37,633 nt of DNA. Source: Planctomycetota bacterium. GTDB lineage: Bacteria > Planctomycetota > PLA2. The position numbers and the translations under genes are program-made. The stretch covers positions 1 to 37,633 of the forward strand of contig JAJFFH010000035.1 of NCBI GenBank assembly GCA_021776735.1, written 5' to 3'. Numbering within the stretch: position 1 is the first letter of the stretch; each line of letters opens with the position of its first letter. Positions 1 through 7,068 of the stretch are shown here, in pieces. The notes under the pieces are model-generated. The model saw only the letters and a program-made list of their open reading frames with translations. It was not told the origin of the DNA and ran no database searches.

Positions 1-130
1 CGCGCCCAACACCCCCCCCACAACCACCTGGGTGAGCTGGGTTTCCCCCCTGTACACGACCGCGGGGGGGGGGCGGTCCCGGGGCGGGGGCGCACGGGGG
101 GGGCGGGGGCGCGGTGGTGGGGGTCGGGGT
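1..130. other. Low-complexity window edge, no gene seen
   Basis: This stretch consists of long C runs followed by long G runs (up to ten in a row) and then GGGGGTCGGGGTCGGG. I see no start codon with a credible protein and no RNA gene. It leads directly into the G-rich repeat patch to its right. Homopolymer-rich ends of this kind are also where assemblies are least reliable, so the exact run lengths should not be trusted. Confidence 0.5.
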
Positions 131-133
131 CGG

Positions 134-225
134 GTCGCGACTACGTCGCGGGTCGTTCGAGAATCGACTCCCGCGAATCTTGCAAGCGCTACGTGAACGC
201 GAACGTCGTTCGTGAACGAGAACGG
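134..225. repeat. Direct repeat module R1, copy 1
   Basis: The module starts with GTCGCGACTACGTCG and ends with GAACGTCGTTCGTGAACG plus flank. It is repeated at 978-1063 with the shared block CAAGCGCTACGTGAACG. It contains short palindromes (GTCGCGAC; CGAACG-t-CGTTCG), and G-rich TCGGGN runs lie on both sides. The two copies bracket the four-helix-bundle gene, so they may mark the borders of an inserted cassette. No protein is supported here. Confidence 0.7.
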
Positions 226-243
226 ATCGGGGTCGGGTTCGGG

Positions 244-390
244 GATGAGCTCGGGTTCGGATCGGTTGTCGGGGGCTCCTGTCGGGAGAGCGCCTATCGC
301 CCCTATCCACTTGCGTGGGGCGATAGGCGCTCCCCGTCGAAAGGAGTCTTCCATGACCGACAACCGAGACTTCTCCGCTGCTTCCCGGGG
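244..390 (+). repeat. Duplicated leader of the four-helix gene, copy 1
   Basis: About 147 bp here are nearly identical to 416-562, offset by 172 bp. The unit holds a strong hairpin (289-331), a Shine-Dalgarno AAGGAG and a start codon (ATG at 353) followed by the codons MTDNRDFSAASR. After about 12 codons this copy runs into G-rich repeat sequence, so it carries only the 5' end of the gene whose other copy starts at 525. It looks like a tandem duplication that left a truncated gene remnant. Confidence 0.75.
289..331 (+). promoter_or_regulatory. 15-bp perfect leader hairpin, copy 1
   Basis: AGCGCCTATCGCCCC (289-303) is the exact reverse complement of GGGGCGATAGGCGCT (317-331), with a 13-nt loop. 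The hairpin sits about 10 nt before the Shine-Dalgarno of the truncated copy and is repeated exactly at 461-503. Its conservation in both leader copies suggests a role in the mRNA leader or as a protein-binding site. Confidence 0.75.
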
Positions 391-415
391 ATCGGGGTAC
401 GGGGTCGGGTTCGGG

Positions 416-562
416 ATGAGCTCGGGGGCGGATCGGTTGTCGGGGGGCTCCTGTCGGGAGAGCGCCTATCGCCCCTATCCACTTGCGTGGGGCGATAGGC
501 GCTCCCCGTTGAAAGGAGTCTTCTGTGACCGACAACCGAAACTTCTCAGCGGCTTCCCGCGC
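416..562 (+). repeat. Duplicated leader of the four-helix gene, copy 2
   Basis: This second copy of the 147-bp unit has the same hairpin, the same AAAGGAG Shine-Dalgarno and a GTG start at 525 in place of ATG. Unlike copy 1, it continues into the rest of the four-helix-bundle coding sequence. Confidence 0.75.
461..503 (+). promoter_or_regulatory. 15-bp perfect leader hairpin, copy 2
   Basis: The arms AGCGCCTATCGCCCC (461-475) and GGGGCGATAGGCGCT (489-503) enclose a 13-nt loop, identical to copy 1. It lies just upstream of the AAAGGAG that precedes the GTG start at 525, so it may affect translation of the four-helix-bundle protein. Confidence 0.75.
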
Positions 563-919
563 GCCGCATCAGCGGCTTGATGTCTATCGTTTGGCGATTC
601 GGCTGTTCGCTGGCGTCGAGCGCTCCGCCGCCTTGTTTCCGCGCGGATACGGAGCGATCAGGGATCAGTTGCGGCGTTCTGCAACCGGTACGTGCTCAAC
701 ATCGCCGAGGGTGCGGGGCATTGGAAGCCGGCGGACAAGGCGTACCGTTACACCATTGCGCAGGGGGAGTGTTTCGAGTGTGCCGCGGCTCTTGAGCTGG
801 CTACGATCGTCGAGATCATCTCCCAAGAAACGGGAGACGAGCTCATGTCCTACGCCCAGAGAATCGGCGCGATGTTGACCCGGCTGATTCAGAGTCAGCG
901 CGCTCGGAGGTCGGGTTGA
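525..919 (+). pseudogene. Frameshifted four-helix-bundle protein (S23/IVP-like)
   Basis: The first frame, from GTG 525 with AAAGGAG about 8 nt upstream, reads MTDNRNFSAASR then a helical part ending in RDQLRRSATG. The typical continuation, VLNIAEGAG followed by RYTIAQGECFECAAALELA, is in another frame from about 690 to the stop at 917-919. A single missing base near 690 would restore the family pattern (LRR-A-x3-LNIAEG ... A-GE-xE). The family (PF05635/TIGR02436) includes proteins encoded in 23S rRNA intervening sequences and the Avd accessory proteins of diversity-generating retroelements; no reverse transcriptase or rRNA is seen here. Whether the shift is real decay or a sequencing error cannot be told from the window. 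The duplicated leader and flanking repeats suggest a mobile or amplified cassette. Confidence 0.75.
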
Positions 920-977
920 TCGTGGCGTCTGGGGGTTCGGGGTCGGGTGTCGGGATCGGGGTTGGGTTCGGGTTCGG
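920..977 (+). repeat. G-rich TCGGGN tandem run
   Basis: Directly after the four-helix gene the plus strand carries repeated GGGTTCGGGGTCGGG-type units. It has many G runs of 3-4 within 60 nt, enough to form G-quadruplexes in principle. The unit is a degenerate hexamer (TCGGGT/TCGGGG). It abuts repeat module R1 copy 2. Confidence 0.65.
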
Positions 978-1063
978 GTCGCGACTACGTCGTTTGAGTG
1001 ATCGACTCCCACGTATGCAGCAAGCGCTACGTGAACGAGAACGTCGTTCGTGAACGCGAACGG
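978..1063. repeat. Direct repeat module R1, copy 2
   Basis: Second copy of the module at 134-225. It shares GTCGCGACTACGTCG, ATCGACTCCC, CAAGCGCTACGTGAACG and GAACGTCGTTCGTGAACG with some divergence between blocks. Together with copy 1 it frames the duplicated leader and the broken four-helix gene. Confidence 0.7.
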
Positions 1064-1132
1064 GTTCGGGATGAACTTGGGATCGGGTCGGGGTTGGGGT
1101 CGGGGTTCGGGTTCGGGTTTGGGGTCGGGCAT
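1064..1132 (+). repeat. G-rich TCGGGN tandem run
   Basis: This is a second long run of degenerate hexamers (GGGATCGGGTCGGGGTTGGG and similar) following R1 copy 2. The opposite strand would translate as PDPKPEPEP-like low-complexity sequence, which I take as an artefact of the repeat and not as a protein. It has quadruplex potential on the plus strand. Confidence 0.65.
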
Positions 1133-1210
1133 GCGGCAGTACGGCGCGTACGCGGGCTCGGCTCGGGCCGGCGGTCATACGCGTGCAGGCGGCGTCGTCC
1201 GCTCCGCTAG

Positions 1211-1255
1211 CGAAAATCGCATCATGGCGATTTTCGAGGGGGCATCGCCGTCCGT
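1211..1255 (-). repeat. Hairpin plus 12-mer element (ACGGACGGCGAT)
   Basis: CGAAAATCGC (1211-1220) and GCGATTTTCG (1227-1236) form a perfect 10-bp stem with loop ATCATG. Seven bases further on, ATCGCCGTCCGT (1244-1255) is the 12-mer in minus orientation. Read on the minus strand the order is: stop codon of the lipoprotein gene, 3 nt, 12-mer, spacer, hairpin. The same order and spacing recur after the protease gene at 3007, so the element may also serve as a 3' end or terminator, although there is no long T run. Confidence 0.8.
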
Positions 1256-1258
1256 ACG

Positions 1259-1975
1259 CTACTGCCCGAGCTTGACTTCGCCGAGGCTGTTGACGCCGAA
1301 GAGCTGGAGCGCGACGAACGCGTTGCGGCCGGCGAATCCGGCGGTTCCGGTGACGGGGTCGCCCGCGCCTGTCTGGGCGTCGATGTCGGCTTCGCCAGAC
1401 GTGAACAGGACTCCGAACGGAGTGCCCGGGAGGTCGGCAACGGCTTGGCCGGTGATGTCGTGCAGGTCGAGGTCGACCAGGCACCCGTCGAAGTAGGCCG
1501 TGCCGAGGTTGCCCGACATGACGAGGCCGAGTCCAGGGACGTTGCGGAAGTGGACCGCGCCTTCGGCTTCGAGGAAGCCGCCGCCGGCAAGAATCTTCAC
1601 GCGTAGTTCTTCTGCGCCGTCCGGGTCGTCGACAGGCAGGCCGTTGACCAAGTATTGCAGCTCAAGCTGGATGAGGACGGTTTCGCCGCGGATGATGCGG
1701 GCGGGGCAGATGAAGTGGTAGGTCGACTCGACGGGGCCGAAGAACGTGCAGCGGGCATCGAGGGCGGCGGATTCGATGTCGTCGAGGCGGCGGGCATTGA
1801 CGGCGGGACCGACGTAGTCAGCAACGACTTGCAGGAGGTCGAGCGAGGAGGCGACGCAGTTCTGCCGCAGTTCATCCGCCACCTGGAGCGCCGTGTCGAG
1901 GTTGTTCGCCGGCGCGTCGTTGCGACATCCGGTCAGCAGGCAGGCGGAGACGGCGAGAGCAAGAGCGGCGCGCAT
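1259..1975 (-). CDS. Putative secreted lipoprotein of unknown function
   Basis: 238 residues. The start is ATG at 1975 with GAGG 6 nt upstream; it gives a clean lipoprotein signal (MRAALALAVSACLLTGC) with lipobox L-T-G-C and lipid-carrying Cys17. The mature part begins with a helical stretch (roughly residues 25-60) and then becomes beta-rich, with phrases such as ITGQAVADLPGTPFG and QLFGVNSLGEVKLGQ at the C-terminus and two further cysteines. I recognise no catalytic motif or named domain. It is probably anchored in a membrane facing the periplasm. The stop codon is followed after 3 nt by a 12-mer/hairpin element. Longer in-frame starts exist upstream but lack a signal peptide and look spurious. 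Confidence 0.75.
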   Translation of the reverse strand: MRAALALAVSACLLTGCRNDAPANNLDTALQVADELRQNCVASSLDLLQVVADYVGPAVNARRLDDIESAALDARCTFFGPVESTYHFICPARIIRGETVLIQLELQYLVNGLPVDDPDGAEELRVKILAGGGFLEAEGAVHFRNVPGLGLVMSGNLGTAYFDGCLVDLDLHDITGQAVADLPGTPFGVLFTSGEADIDAQTGAGDPVTGTAGFAGRNAFVALQLFGVNSLGEVKLGQ

Positions 1976-2128
1976 TAGGAACCTCGTTTCGCGTCTGTCG
2001 AGCGTGTCGAGAAAACTCCACACGGCGACAGACCTTGTTCCGCAAACGCACGCAGCATGCCGCCCATTGTAGTTTTTTTGCATCGAAACGGCGCACGAAA
2101 CCACCCGTCGCGCCCAAGCGAGGCGTGA

Positions 2129-2686
2129 CTAGGGACTTACGACGTCGCGTTCGAGGAACGTTAAGGTGCGCGCGAGGCGTTCCACCGTGGGTAGGTCGCC
2201 ATCGAGACACAGAACAGGACACGACAGTCGCGCCAGCCAACGCTCGTGAGTCACCCGGCTGCGCTGCTCCGTGCCCGCCGTTTCGTACCGCTCCGCCCAG
2301 GCCAGAAACTCGCGGTGCTGCGCCAGGAACTCGGCACGCGACCACCCCGGGCAGCTCGCGAAACGCATCTCCTCACGCCGCCGCAACCGATCCATTCGAA
2401 TCGAAGCGGGGATGGTCAGAAACACCACCGCATCAAACAGCGCCGCGATCCGCGCATCCCAATTCACGAGCGATCCGGACTCGACGCAATCGGGATGTGC
2501 CCGAAGGTCCGACAGCAGTTGCCCGTCGCGCAACGAGGGTTCACGCTTGAGCAGACATCGCGGCGTCGTCGGCAACCAGAAGTAGGAGTCGCTGTCGTAG
2601 TGCGCCCACCCCAAGTGCGCCGCCAACCCTCGCGCGAGTGTGGTCGTCCCGGACCCGGACGCCCCAACAACATGAATCCGCGGCAT
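2129..2686 (-). CDS. Small P-loop NTPase, adenylate/shikimate-kinase-like
   Basis: 185 residues. The N-terminus MPRIHVVGASGSGTTTLARG is a Walker A loop at residues 8-16 in which the usual lysine is replaced by threonine (G-x-x-G-x-G-T-T-T). I recall this GASGSGTTT form as a recurrent subfamily of small AAA/kinase-like proteins, so it need not be inactive. Further features are DSD (YDSDSYFW, a substrate-site candidate), an LVNWDARIAALFDAVVFLTIP strand-helix segment resembling a Walker B region, and a RRREEMR arginine-rich lid. It is likely a cytosolic nucleotide-dependent kinase of unknown substrate. The start is ATG at 2686, with TACCAT 6 nt upstream and no Shine-Dalgarno, fitting a leaderless transcript. 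Confidence 0.75.
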   Translation of the reverse strand: MPRIHVVGASGSGTTTLARGLAAHLGWAHYDSDSYFWLPTTPRCLLKREPSLRDGQLLSDLRAHPDCVESGSLVNWDARIAALFDAVVFLTIPASIRMDRLRRREEMRFASCPGWSRAEFLAQHREFLAWAERYETAGTEQRSRVTHERWLARLSCPVLCLDGDLPTVERLARTLTFLERDVVSP

Positions 2687-2692
2687 GGACAG

Positions 2693-2698
2693 ATGGTA
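2693..2698 (-). promoter_or_regulatory. -10 box, leaderless start of the P-loop kinase
   Basis: Minus strand TACCAT lies 6 nt before the ATG at 2686. There is no purine-rich Shine-Dalgarno between them. This matches the spacing seen before several other genes in this window. Confidence 0.45.
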
Positions 2699-2895
2699 CC
2701 GCCCCGGAAAAAGGGCGGGGCCCGGGGCCCCGCAGCGCCGCCGCCCGAATGACGGCGGCCACCCCCCGGGGTTTTTCCGACCCCCCGGTTGTGCGAACAG
2801 CTTTCTGGAATGCCATACCCAGCCCGGCACAGAAGAGCGAAGTTGGCAGCCGTCCGATTGTCAAAACCGCTCATTTGTGCCGGGCTCGGTATGGC
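2699..2895. repeat. Intergenic nested inverted repeats
   Basis: Two palindromic blocks lie here. The first is a GC-rich fold closed by CGGAAAAA (2705-2712) and TTTTTCCG (2772-2779) around GGGGCCCGGGGCCCC. The second is a long inverted repeat: GCCATACCCAGCCCGGCACA (2812-2831) pairs with 2876-2895 at 19 of 20 positions, separated by 44 nt. Its arm resembles the inverted-repeat arm after metG (16318-16338; shared ATACC-AGCC-GGC pattern). No coding capacity is convincing. It could be a small non-autonomous element or a structured RNA. Confidence 0.6.
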
Positions 2896-2960
2896 TCTGC
2901 AAAGGGCCGTACACGCATCAGCCCGCACCAAGAACCACCGGGGTCGTCCGCCCCGGCCAA

Positions 2961-3003
2961 CGAAAACCGCCTCATGGCGGTTTTCGATAGTATCGCCGTC
3001 CGT
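2961..3003 (-). repeat. Hairpin plus 12-mer element (ACGGACGGCGAT)
   Basis: CGAAAACCGC (2961-2970), loop CTCATG, GCGGTTTTCG (2977-2986), a 5-nt spacer, then ATCGCCGTCCGT (2992-3003), the 12-mer in minus orientation. On the minus strand it starts 3 nt after the stop codon of the serine protease gene, exactly as at 1211-1255. The stem differs in sequence but keeps complementarity, which supports a real hairpin. Confidence 0.8.
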
Positions 3004-3006
3004 CCG

Positions 3007-3744
3007 CTACCCCTCCGCTGTAACTCCCGGCACCTTCCATGTCTTCAGGCGGCGGCGGACGTAGTCGATCGGGACCGCGTGCGTGAACTCTTGTTTCGGC
3101 TTGAAGCCGGGTTCGTCGGTGCGCCAGATTGCGCGCCGGGCCACGACTCCCAGGACCAGGCCGCGGTCATCGACCAGGGGGCCGCCGGAAAAGCCATTAC
3201 GCACGGTCGCGGTGCTCACGAGCCATTCGCGGCGGATGCCGAGGCGGTCGGCGGGAAGGATGCGTACGACGACGCCGGGGGTGGCGCGAAAGGGGACGCC
3301 GGGCGCGTAGCCGCGGGCGGTGACCAGCGTGCCGGCTTGTAAGTCCGCGCGGGTCCCGAGGGGGAGGGCGGGCAGCGGCCGAAACGGCGGCAGGATGCGG
3401 AGGAGCGCGATGTCGCCGCCCTTGTCGACGTGGTCGAGCCGCGCCGGATAGGCAGCCTCGCCCGGCGTGCCCTCGTCGATGACGACCGTCAGGGTTTCGG
3501 ACGGCACCCCGGGGCGGCGTGTCACGACGTGCTCGTTGGTGACGACATAGCCCCCGGAATGCACGATGAATCCGCTGCCGCGCGACGCCCGCACATGGCT
3601 CCCACGGCGCTGGAAATACCGAATGCGCACCACCGGGTTCTCGTGCGCCGGAGCCGGCTCCGCCCGGGGCACCGCAGCGCACCCCGTCCAGAGCGCCATA
3701 CACGCGGCCAAAGCCGTTAGGATGCTTCGCTTCAAACCATGAAA
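3007..3744 (-). CDS. Trypsin-like serine protease lipoprotein (S1C/HtrA-like, no PDZ)
   Basis: 245 residues from GTG at 3744, chosen because GGAGAG lies 4 nt upstream. The signal is SILTALAACMALWTGC, giving a lipidated Cys23. The chymotrypsin-fold triad is visible: His73 in VVTNEHVV, Asp112 in KGGDIALLRI and Ser187 in RNGFSGGPLVDD. A GSGFI strand begins the domain near residue 58. At this length there is no room for the PDZ domain found in DegP. It probably acts at the membrane facing the periplasm, in protein quality control or processing. The start codon overlaps by 6 bp the divergent start of Tricorn protease 1, so the two promoters must lie inside each other's coding regions. The stop is followed by a 12-mer/hairpin element. 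Confidence 0.85.
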   Translation of the reverse strand, partial: FHGLKRSILTALAACMALWTGCAAVPRAEPAPAHENPVVRIRYFQRRGSHVRASRGSGFIVHSGGYVVTNEHVVTRRPGVPSETLTVVIDEGTPGEAAYPARLDHVDKGGDIALLRILPPFRPLPALPLGTRADLQAGTLVTARGYAPGVPFRATPGVVVRILPADRLGIRREWLVSTATVRNGFSGGPLVDDRGLVLGVVARRAIWRTDEPGFKPKQEFTHAVPIDYVRRRLKTWKVPGVTAEG

Positions 3745-6700
3745 CACGCAGCTCTCCAAACGCTCGTCGCCGTGATTTTGCTCTCGCTTCCCGCGTTCGC
3801 GCAGGAACCGGACCAAAAGCACACGGACGGCGCTGCCCCGGTAACACACGCCCTCTGGCTCCGCTCGGCGGCGATTTCCCCCGACGCGAAACAAATCGCG
3901 TTTTCGTATCGCGGCGACCTGTGGCTGGTCGCAGCGACAGGCGGTGCCGCCCGCCGGCTCACGACGCACGTCGCGCACGAACGCTTGCCGGTCTGGTCCC
4001 CGGACGGCAGCCTGCTGGCGTTCGCGTCGGATCGCCACGGCAACTTCGACGTGTTCGTGATGCCGTCCGGCGGCGGTCGCGCGCGTCGGCTGACGCACTG
4101 GTCGGGCGCGGACCGTCCGACGGGTTTTTCGGTCGATGGCAACAGCGTGCTGTTCTCGTCGACGCGCCAGGACGCGCCGGACGCCTCGATCGGCAGCACT
4201 TGGTTTCCGGAGCTGTACGAAGTCGGCGTGCAAGGCGGACGACCGCGCCAGGTCGTGACGACACCGGCGCTGAACGCACGCTGGTCGCCTGACGGTGCGC
4301 GCCTCGTCTACGAGTCGTTTTACGGTGGCGAAAACCGTTGGCGCAAGCACCACGTCTCACCGGTCGCGCGCGACGTCTGGGTCTGGACCAAGGCCACGGG
4401 CGGCCACGCAAAACGAACGCAGTTCGGCGGCGAGGATCGCGAGCCCGTCTGGTCGCCCGACGGCAAGCGGTTGTTTTACCTGAGCGAGCGCGGTGGAAGC
4501 TTCAACGTCTGGTCGCGTCTCGCGGATGACGGAGCCCAGGTTGTCGCGCCGGTGGCGTTGACCGAGCACAAGGACCATCCCGTCCGCTCGCTCAGCATCG
4601 CCCAGGACGGCACGCTCCTGTACTCGTACCGCGGTGAACTCTGGATCAAGGCAACCGAAAAGCCGTCGCAGCGCCTGACGATCACCGCCGTGGCCGACGA
4701 GCGCGTCAACACCACCCGTTTCGAGACCTTTCGCAAGGGCGCGACCGGTTTCTCGGTGTCACCCAACGAGAAAGAGATCGCGTTTGTCGTCCGCGGCGAA
4801 CTGTTCGTGACCTCGGTCAAGCACGGCACGACGGTCCGCGTGACGAGTACGCCGGAGCAGGAGCGCTCCCCGTCGTTCGCCCCGGACGGCCGTACGATCT
4901 ATTTCGCCGCCGAACGCGGCGGCTCCTGGAACCTGTACCGCGTGCGCCCGCGCCGCGACGAAGACGAGCTTTTCTCCCAGTCCACCGCGTTTCGCGAGGA
5001 GCCGGTGCTTGTCGGCCCGGACGAGACGTTTCGGCCCAAGGTGTCCCCGGACGGCCGCCGCCTCGCGTACCTGCACAACCGCGACGAGCTGCGCGTGATG
5101 GACCTGGACACCAAGGCGACGCGCACGATCCTGCCCGCCGAGCGCCTGTACTCCTACTCCGACGGTGACATCTCGTTTTCATGGTCCCCGGACGGCCGCT
5201 GGATCGCCGCCGCGTTCCTGCCCCACAAGAGCTGGAGCGAAGACATCGCGATCGTCTCCGCCGACGGCGGCAAGCCGCACAACGTCACCATCTCCGGCTA
5301 CTACGAGTTCGAGCCGAAGTGGTCGCCGGACGGCACCGCGCTTCTGTTTGCCTCCAACAGTGTCGGCCGCCGCGCGCACGGAAGTTGGGGCTCGGACATG
5401 GACGTGTTCGCCCTCTATCTCACGCGCAAGGCGTTTGAAAAGGCCAAGCTGACCGAAGAGGAGTTCGAACTCCTGGAAGAAAAGCAAACGGACGGCGATG
5501 CCTCCGAAAAGGACGGCAAGAAGAACGGCAAGAAGAACGGCAAGAAGGGCGGCAAGAAAAACGGCAAGGACAAACCGCTCCCGAAGGTCGAGATCGAGTT
5601 CGATGGGTTGCAGGAACGACTGCGGCGCCTCACACTGATTTCGGCATCGCTGCAGGACTACGCGGTCGCGCCCGATGGTCAAAGCGTCATCACGATCTCG
5701 CAGGTCGAGGACAAGTGGGGGCTTTGGAGCTTCAAGCCGCGCGAGGGCGAGGCCAAAAAAGTCGCCGCGCTCAAGGGCGGTGGGGGCAACCTGAAGTTTG
5801 CCAAGGATGGCAAGGCCGTGTTTGTGCGCACCGGCGGCGGGACGTTTCTGCGCGTCGGCGTGGGCAAGGGCGGCGACATGAAGCCCGTGCCGTTCAGCGC
5901 CGAAATGACGATCGACGCGCCCGCCGAGCGGCGCTACATCTTCGAGCACGCGTGGCGGCAGATCAAACGCAAGTTCTACGATCCGAAGCTGCATGGCGTG
6001 GACTGGGACGGCCTGAAGAGGGAGTATGCCCGGTTCGTGCCGCACGTCGCGGACAACCACGACTTCGCCGACATCCTGGGCGAGATGAACGGCGAGCTGA
6101 ACGCGTCGCACAACGGCGCGGGCCACCGCCCGCCGCGCGGCAGCGGTGACCAGACCGCGCGGCTCGGGCTCCTGTTTGACACGAGCTATTCCGGCAAGGG
6201 GCTCAAGGTCGTCGAGGTCTTGAAGGACGGACCGCTGGATCGTCCGGAGGTCAAGGTCAAGTACGGCGCGTTGCTGACGCACATCGACGGCACCGAGTTG
6301 ACTGCCGAGACGAACCATCACGCGCTGCTCAACCGCAAGGCGGGCAAGAAAGTCCTGCTGACGTTTACCGGCGCGGACAAAAAGACCTTCACCGAACTGA
6401 TGAAGCCGGTCCCGTGGCGCGCCGAGTCGGGCCTGCGCTACAAGCGCTGGGTCCGCCAGCGCCGCGCGCTGGTCAAGAAGCTGTCGGGCGGCCGCATCGG
6501 CTACGTCCATGTGCGTTCGATGAACGACGGCAGCTTTCGCCACCTGTTCAAGGAGGCGCTGGGCCGCTACGTGGCTGCCGAGGCGCTGATCGTGGACACG
6601 CGGTTCAACGGGGGCGGCTGGCTGCACGACGACCTCGTGAAGTTCTTCTCCGGCAAGCAGTACGGCATCTTTCACCCGCGAGGCAAAAAGCGCGGCGCGT

Positions 6701-7059
6701 TCGGCGGCGAACCGTTCCAGCGCTGGCACAAGCCGTCCTGTGTTCTGGTGTGCGAGGCCAACTACTCGGACGCGCACATATTTCCGTACGCCTACCAGTA
6801 CCTCGGCCTCGGCAAGCTGATCGGCACGCCGGTCGCCGGCACGGGCACCGCGGTGTGGTGGGAACGCCAGATCGACCCGACCGTCACCTTCGGCATCCCG
6901 CAAGTCGGCGTCGTGAACCCCAAGAAGAACCGATACGTCGAAAACGACACCCTGATCCCGGACGTAAAGGTCTACAACGATGCCAACGCCCGCCAGGCGG
7001 GCCAGGATCCCCAGGTCGAAGCCGCGGTGAAGGAGTTGCTAGGTCAGCTCAAGAAGTAA
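3739..7059 (+). CDS. Secreted Tricorn protease homolog 1
   Basis: 1106 residues, close to the usual Tricorn length. A Sec signal (MKHAALQTLVAVILLSLPAFA) means export, unlike archaeal Tricorn. Repeated SPDG motifs (PD40/TolB-like beta-propeller blades) fill roughly residues 30-560 and 635-720. A lysine-rich low-complexity linker (KKNGKKNGKKGGKKNGK, about 590-610) separates them. The C1 helical part contains GELNASH with candidate catalytic His791, then a PDZ-like domain (about 810-880, LGLLFDTSYSGKGLKVVEV). A peptidase S41-type core follows with nucleophile Ser1010 in EANYSDAHIF and an NGGGW loop. It likely degrades peptides in the periplasm. Its paralog lies at 33973-37251. The linker carries an exact 12-mer (5488-5499) and the mature N-terminus a near copy (3823). 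Confidence 0.9.
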   Translation: MKHAALQTLVAVILLSLPAFAQEPDQKHTDGAAPVTHALWLRSAAISPDAKQIAFSYRGDLWLVAATGGAARRLTTHVAHERLPVWSPDGSLLAFASDRHGNFDVFVMPSGGGRARRLTHWSGADRPTGFSVDGNSVLFSSTRQDAPDASIGSTWFPELYEVGVQGGRPRQVVTTPALNARWSPDGARLVYESFYGGENRWRKHHVSPVARDVWVWTKATGGHAKRTQFGGEDREPVWSPDGKRLFYLSERGGSFNVWSRLADDGAQVVAPVALTEHKDHPVRSLSIAQDGTLLYSYRGELWIKATEKPSQRLTITAVADERVNTTRFETFRKGATGFSVSPNEKEIAFVVRGELFVTSVKHGTTVRVTSTPEQERSPSFAPDGRTIYFAAERGGSWNLYRVRPRRDEDELFSQSTAFREEPVLVGPDETFRPKVSPDGRRLAYLHNRDELRVMDLDTKATRTILPAERLYSYSDGDISFSWSPDGRWIAAAFLPHKSWSEDIAIVSADGGKPHNVTISGYYEFEPKWSPDGTALLFASNSVGRRAHGSWGSDMDVFALYLTRKAFEKAKLTEEEFELLEEKQTDGDASEKDGKKNGKKNGKKGGKKNGKDKPLPKVEIEFDGLQERLRRLTLISASLQDYAVAPDGQSVITISQVEDKWGLWSFKPREGEAKKVAALKGGGGNLKFAKDGKAVFVRTGGGTFLRVGVGKGGDMKPVPFSAEMTIDAPAERRYIFEHAWRQIKRKFYDPKLHGVDWDGLKREYARFVPHVADNHDFADILGEMNGELNASHNGAGHRPPRGSGDQTARLGLLFDTSYSGKGLKVVEVLKDGPLDRPEVKVKYGALLTHIDGTELTAETNHHALLNRKAGKKVLLTFTGADKKTFTELMKPVPWRAESGLRYKRWVRQRRALVKKLSGGRIGYVHVRSMNDGSFRHLFKEALGRYVAAEALIVDTRFNGGGWLHDDLVKFFSGKQYGIFHPRGKKRGAFGGEPFQRWHKPSCVLVCEANYSDAHIFPYAYQYLGLGKLIGTPVAGTGTAVWWERQIDPTVTFGIPQVGVVNPKKNRYVENDTLIPDVKVYNDANARQAGQDPQVEAAVKELLGQLKK
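5488..5499 (+). repeat. 12-mer ACGGACGGCGAT, intragenic
   Basis: An exact copy in the lysine-rich linker of Tricorn protease 1, read as codons for TDGD. The extended context AGCAAACGGACGGCGATG is identical over 18 bases to the copy at 35691 in the linker of the paralog, where the reading frame is different. Confidence 0.9.
5512..5572 (+). repeat. Intragenic tandem repeat encoding GKKNGKK linker
   Basis: Repeats of a GGCAAGAAGAAC-type unit encode a lysine/glycine/asparagine linker in Tricorn protease 1. The unit count is likely to vary between strains, as in other low-complexity linkers. The residues are strongly basic and predicted to be disordered. Confidence 0.7.
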
Positions 7060-7068
7060 CCAGGGATC

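Noticed and set aside
525..919. Diversity-generating retroelement because of the Avd-like fold
   Set aside because: No reverse transcriptase, template repeat or variable repeat is seen in the window.
665..1132. Minus-strand frame rich in PDPKPEPEP repeats
   Set aside because: It is only the translation of the degenerate TCGGGN DNA repeat and runs across the real four-helix gene.
4000..5350. Repeated CCGGACGGC in the Tricorn genes as the origin of the 12-mer
   Set aside because: These words come from SPDG codons of the propeller and lack the flanking bases (A before CGG, GAT after GGC); the exact 12-mers lie outside the SPDG repeats.
5179..6903. 574-codon open frame on the minus strand inside Tricorn 1
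   Set aside because: Long antisense frames are expected in GC-rich genes; it has no domain and the plus-strand protein is clear.
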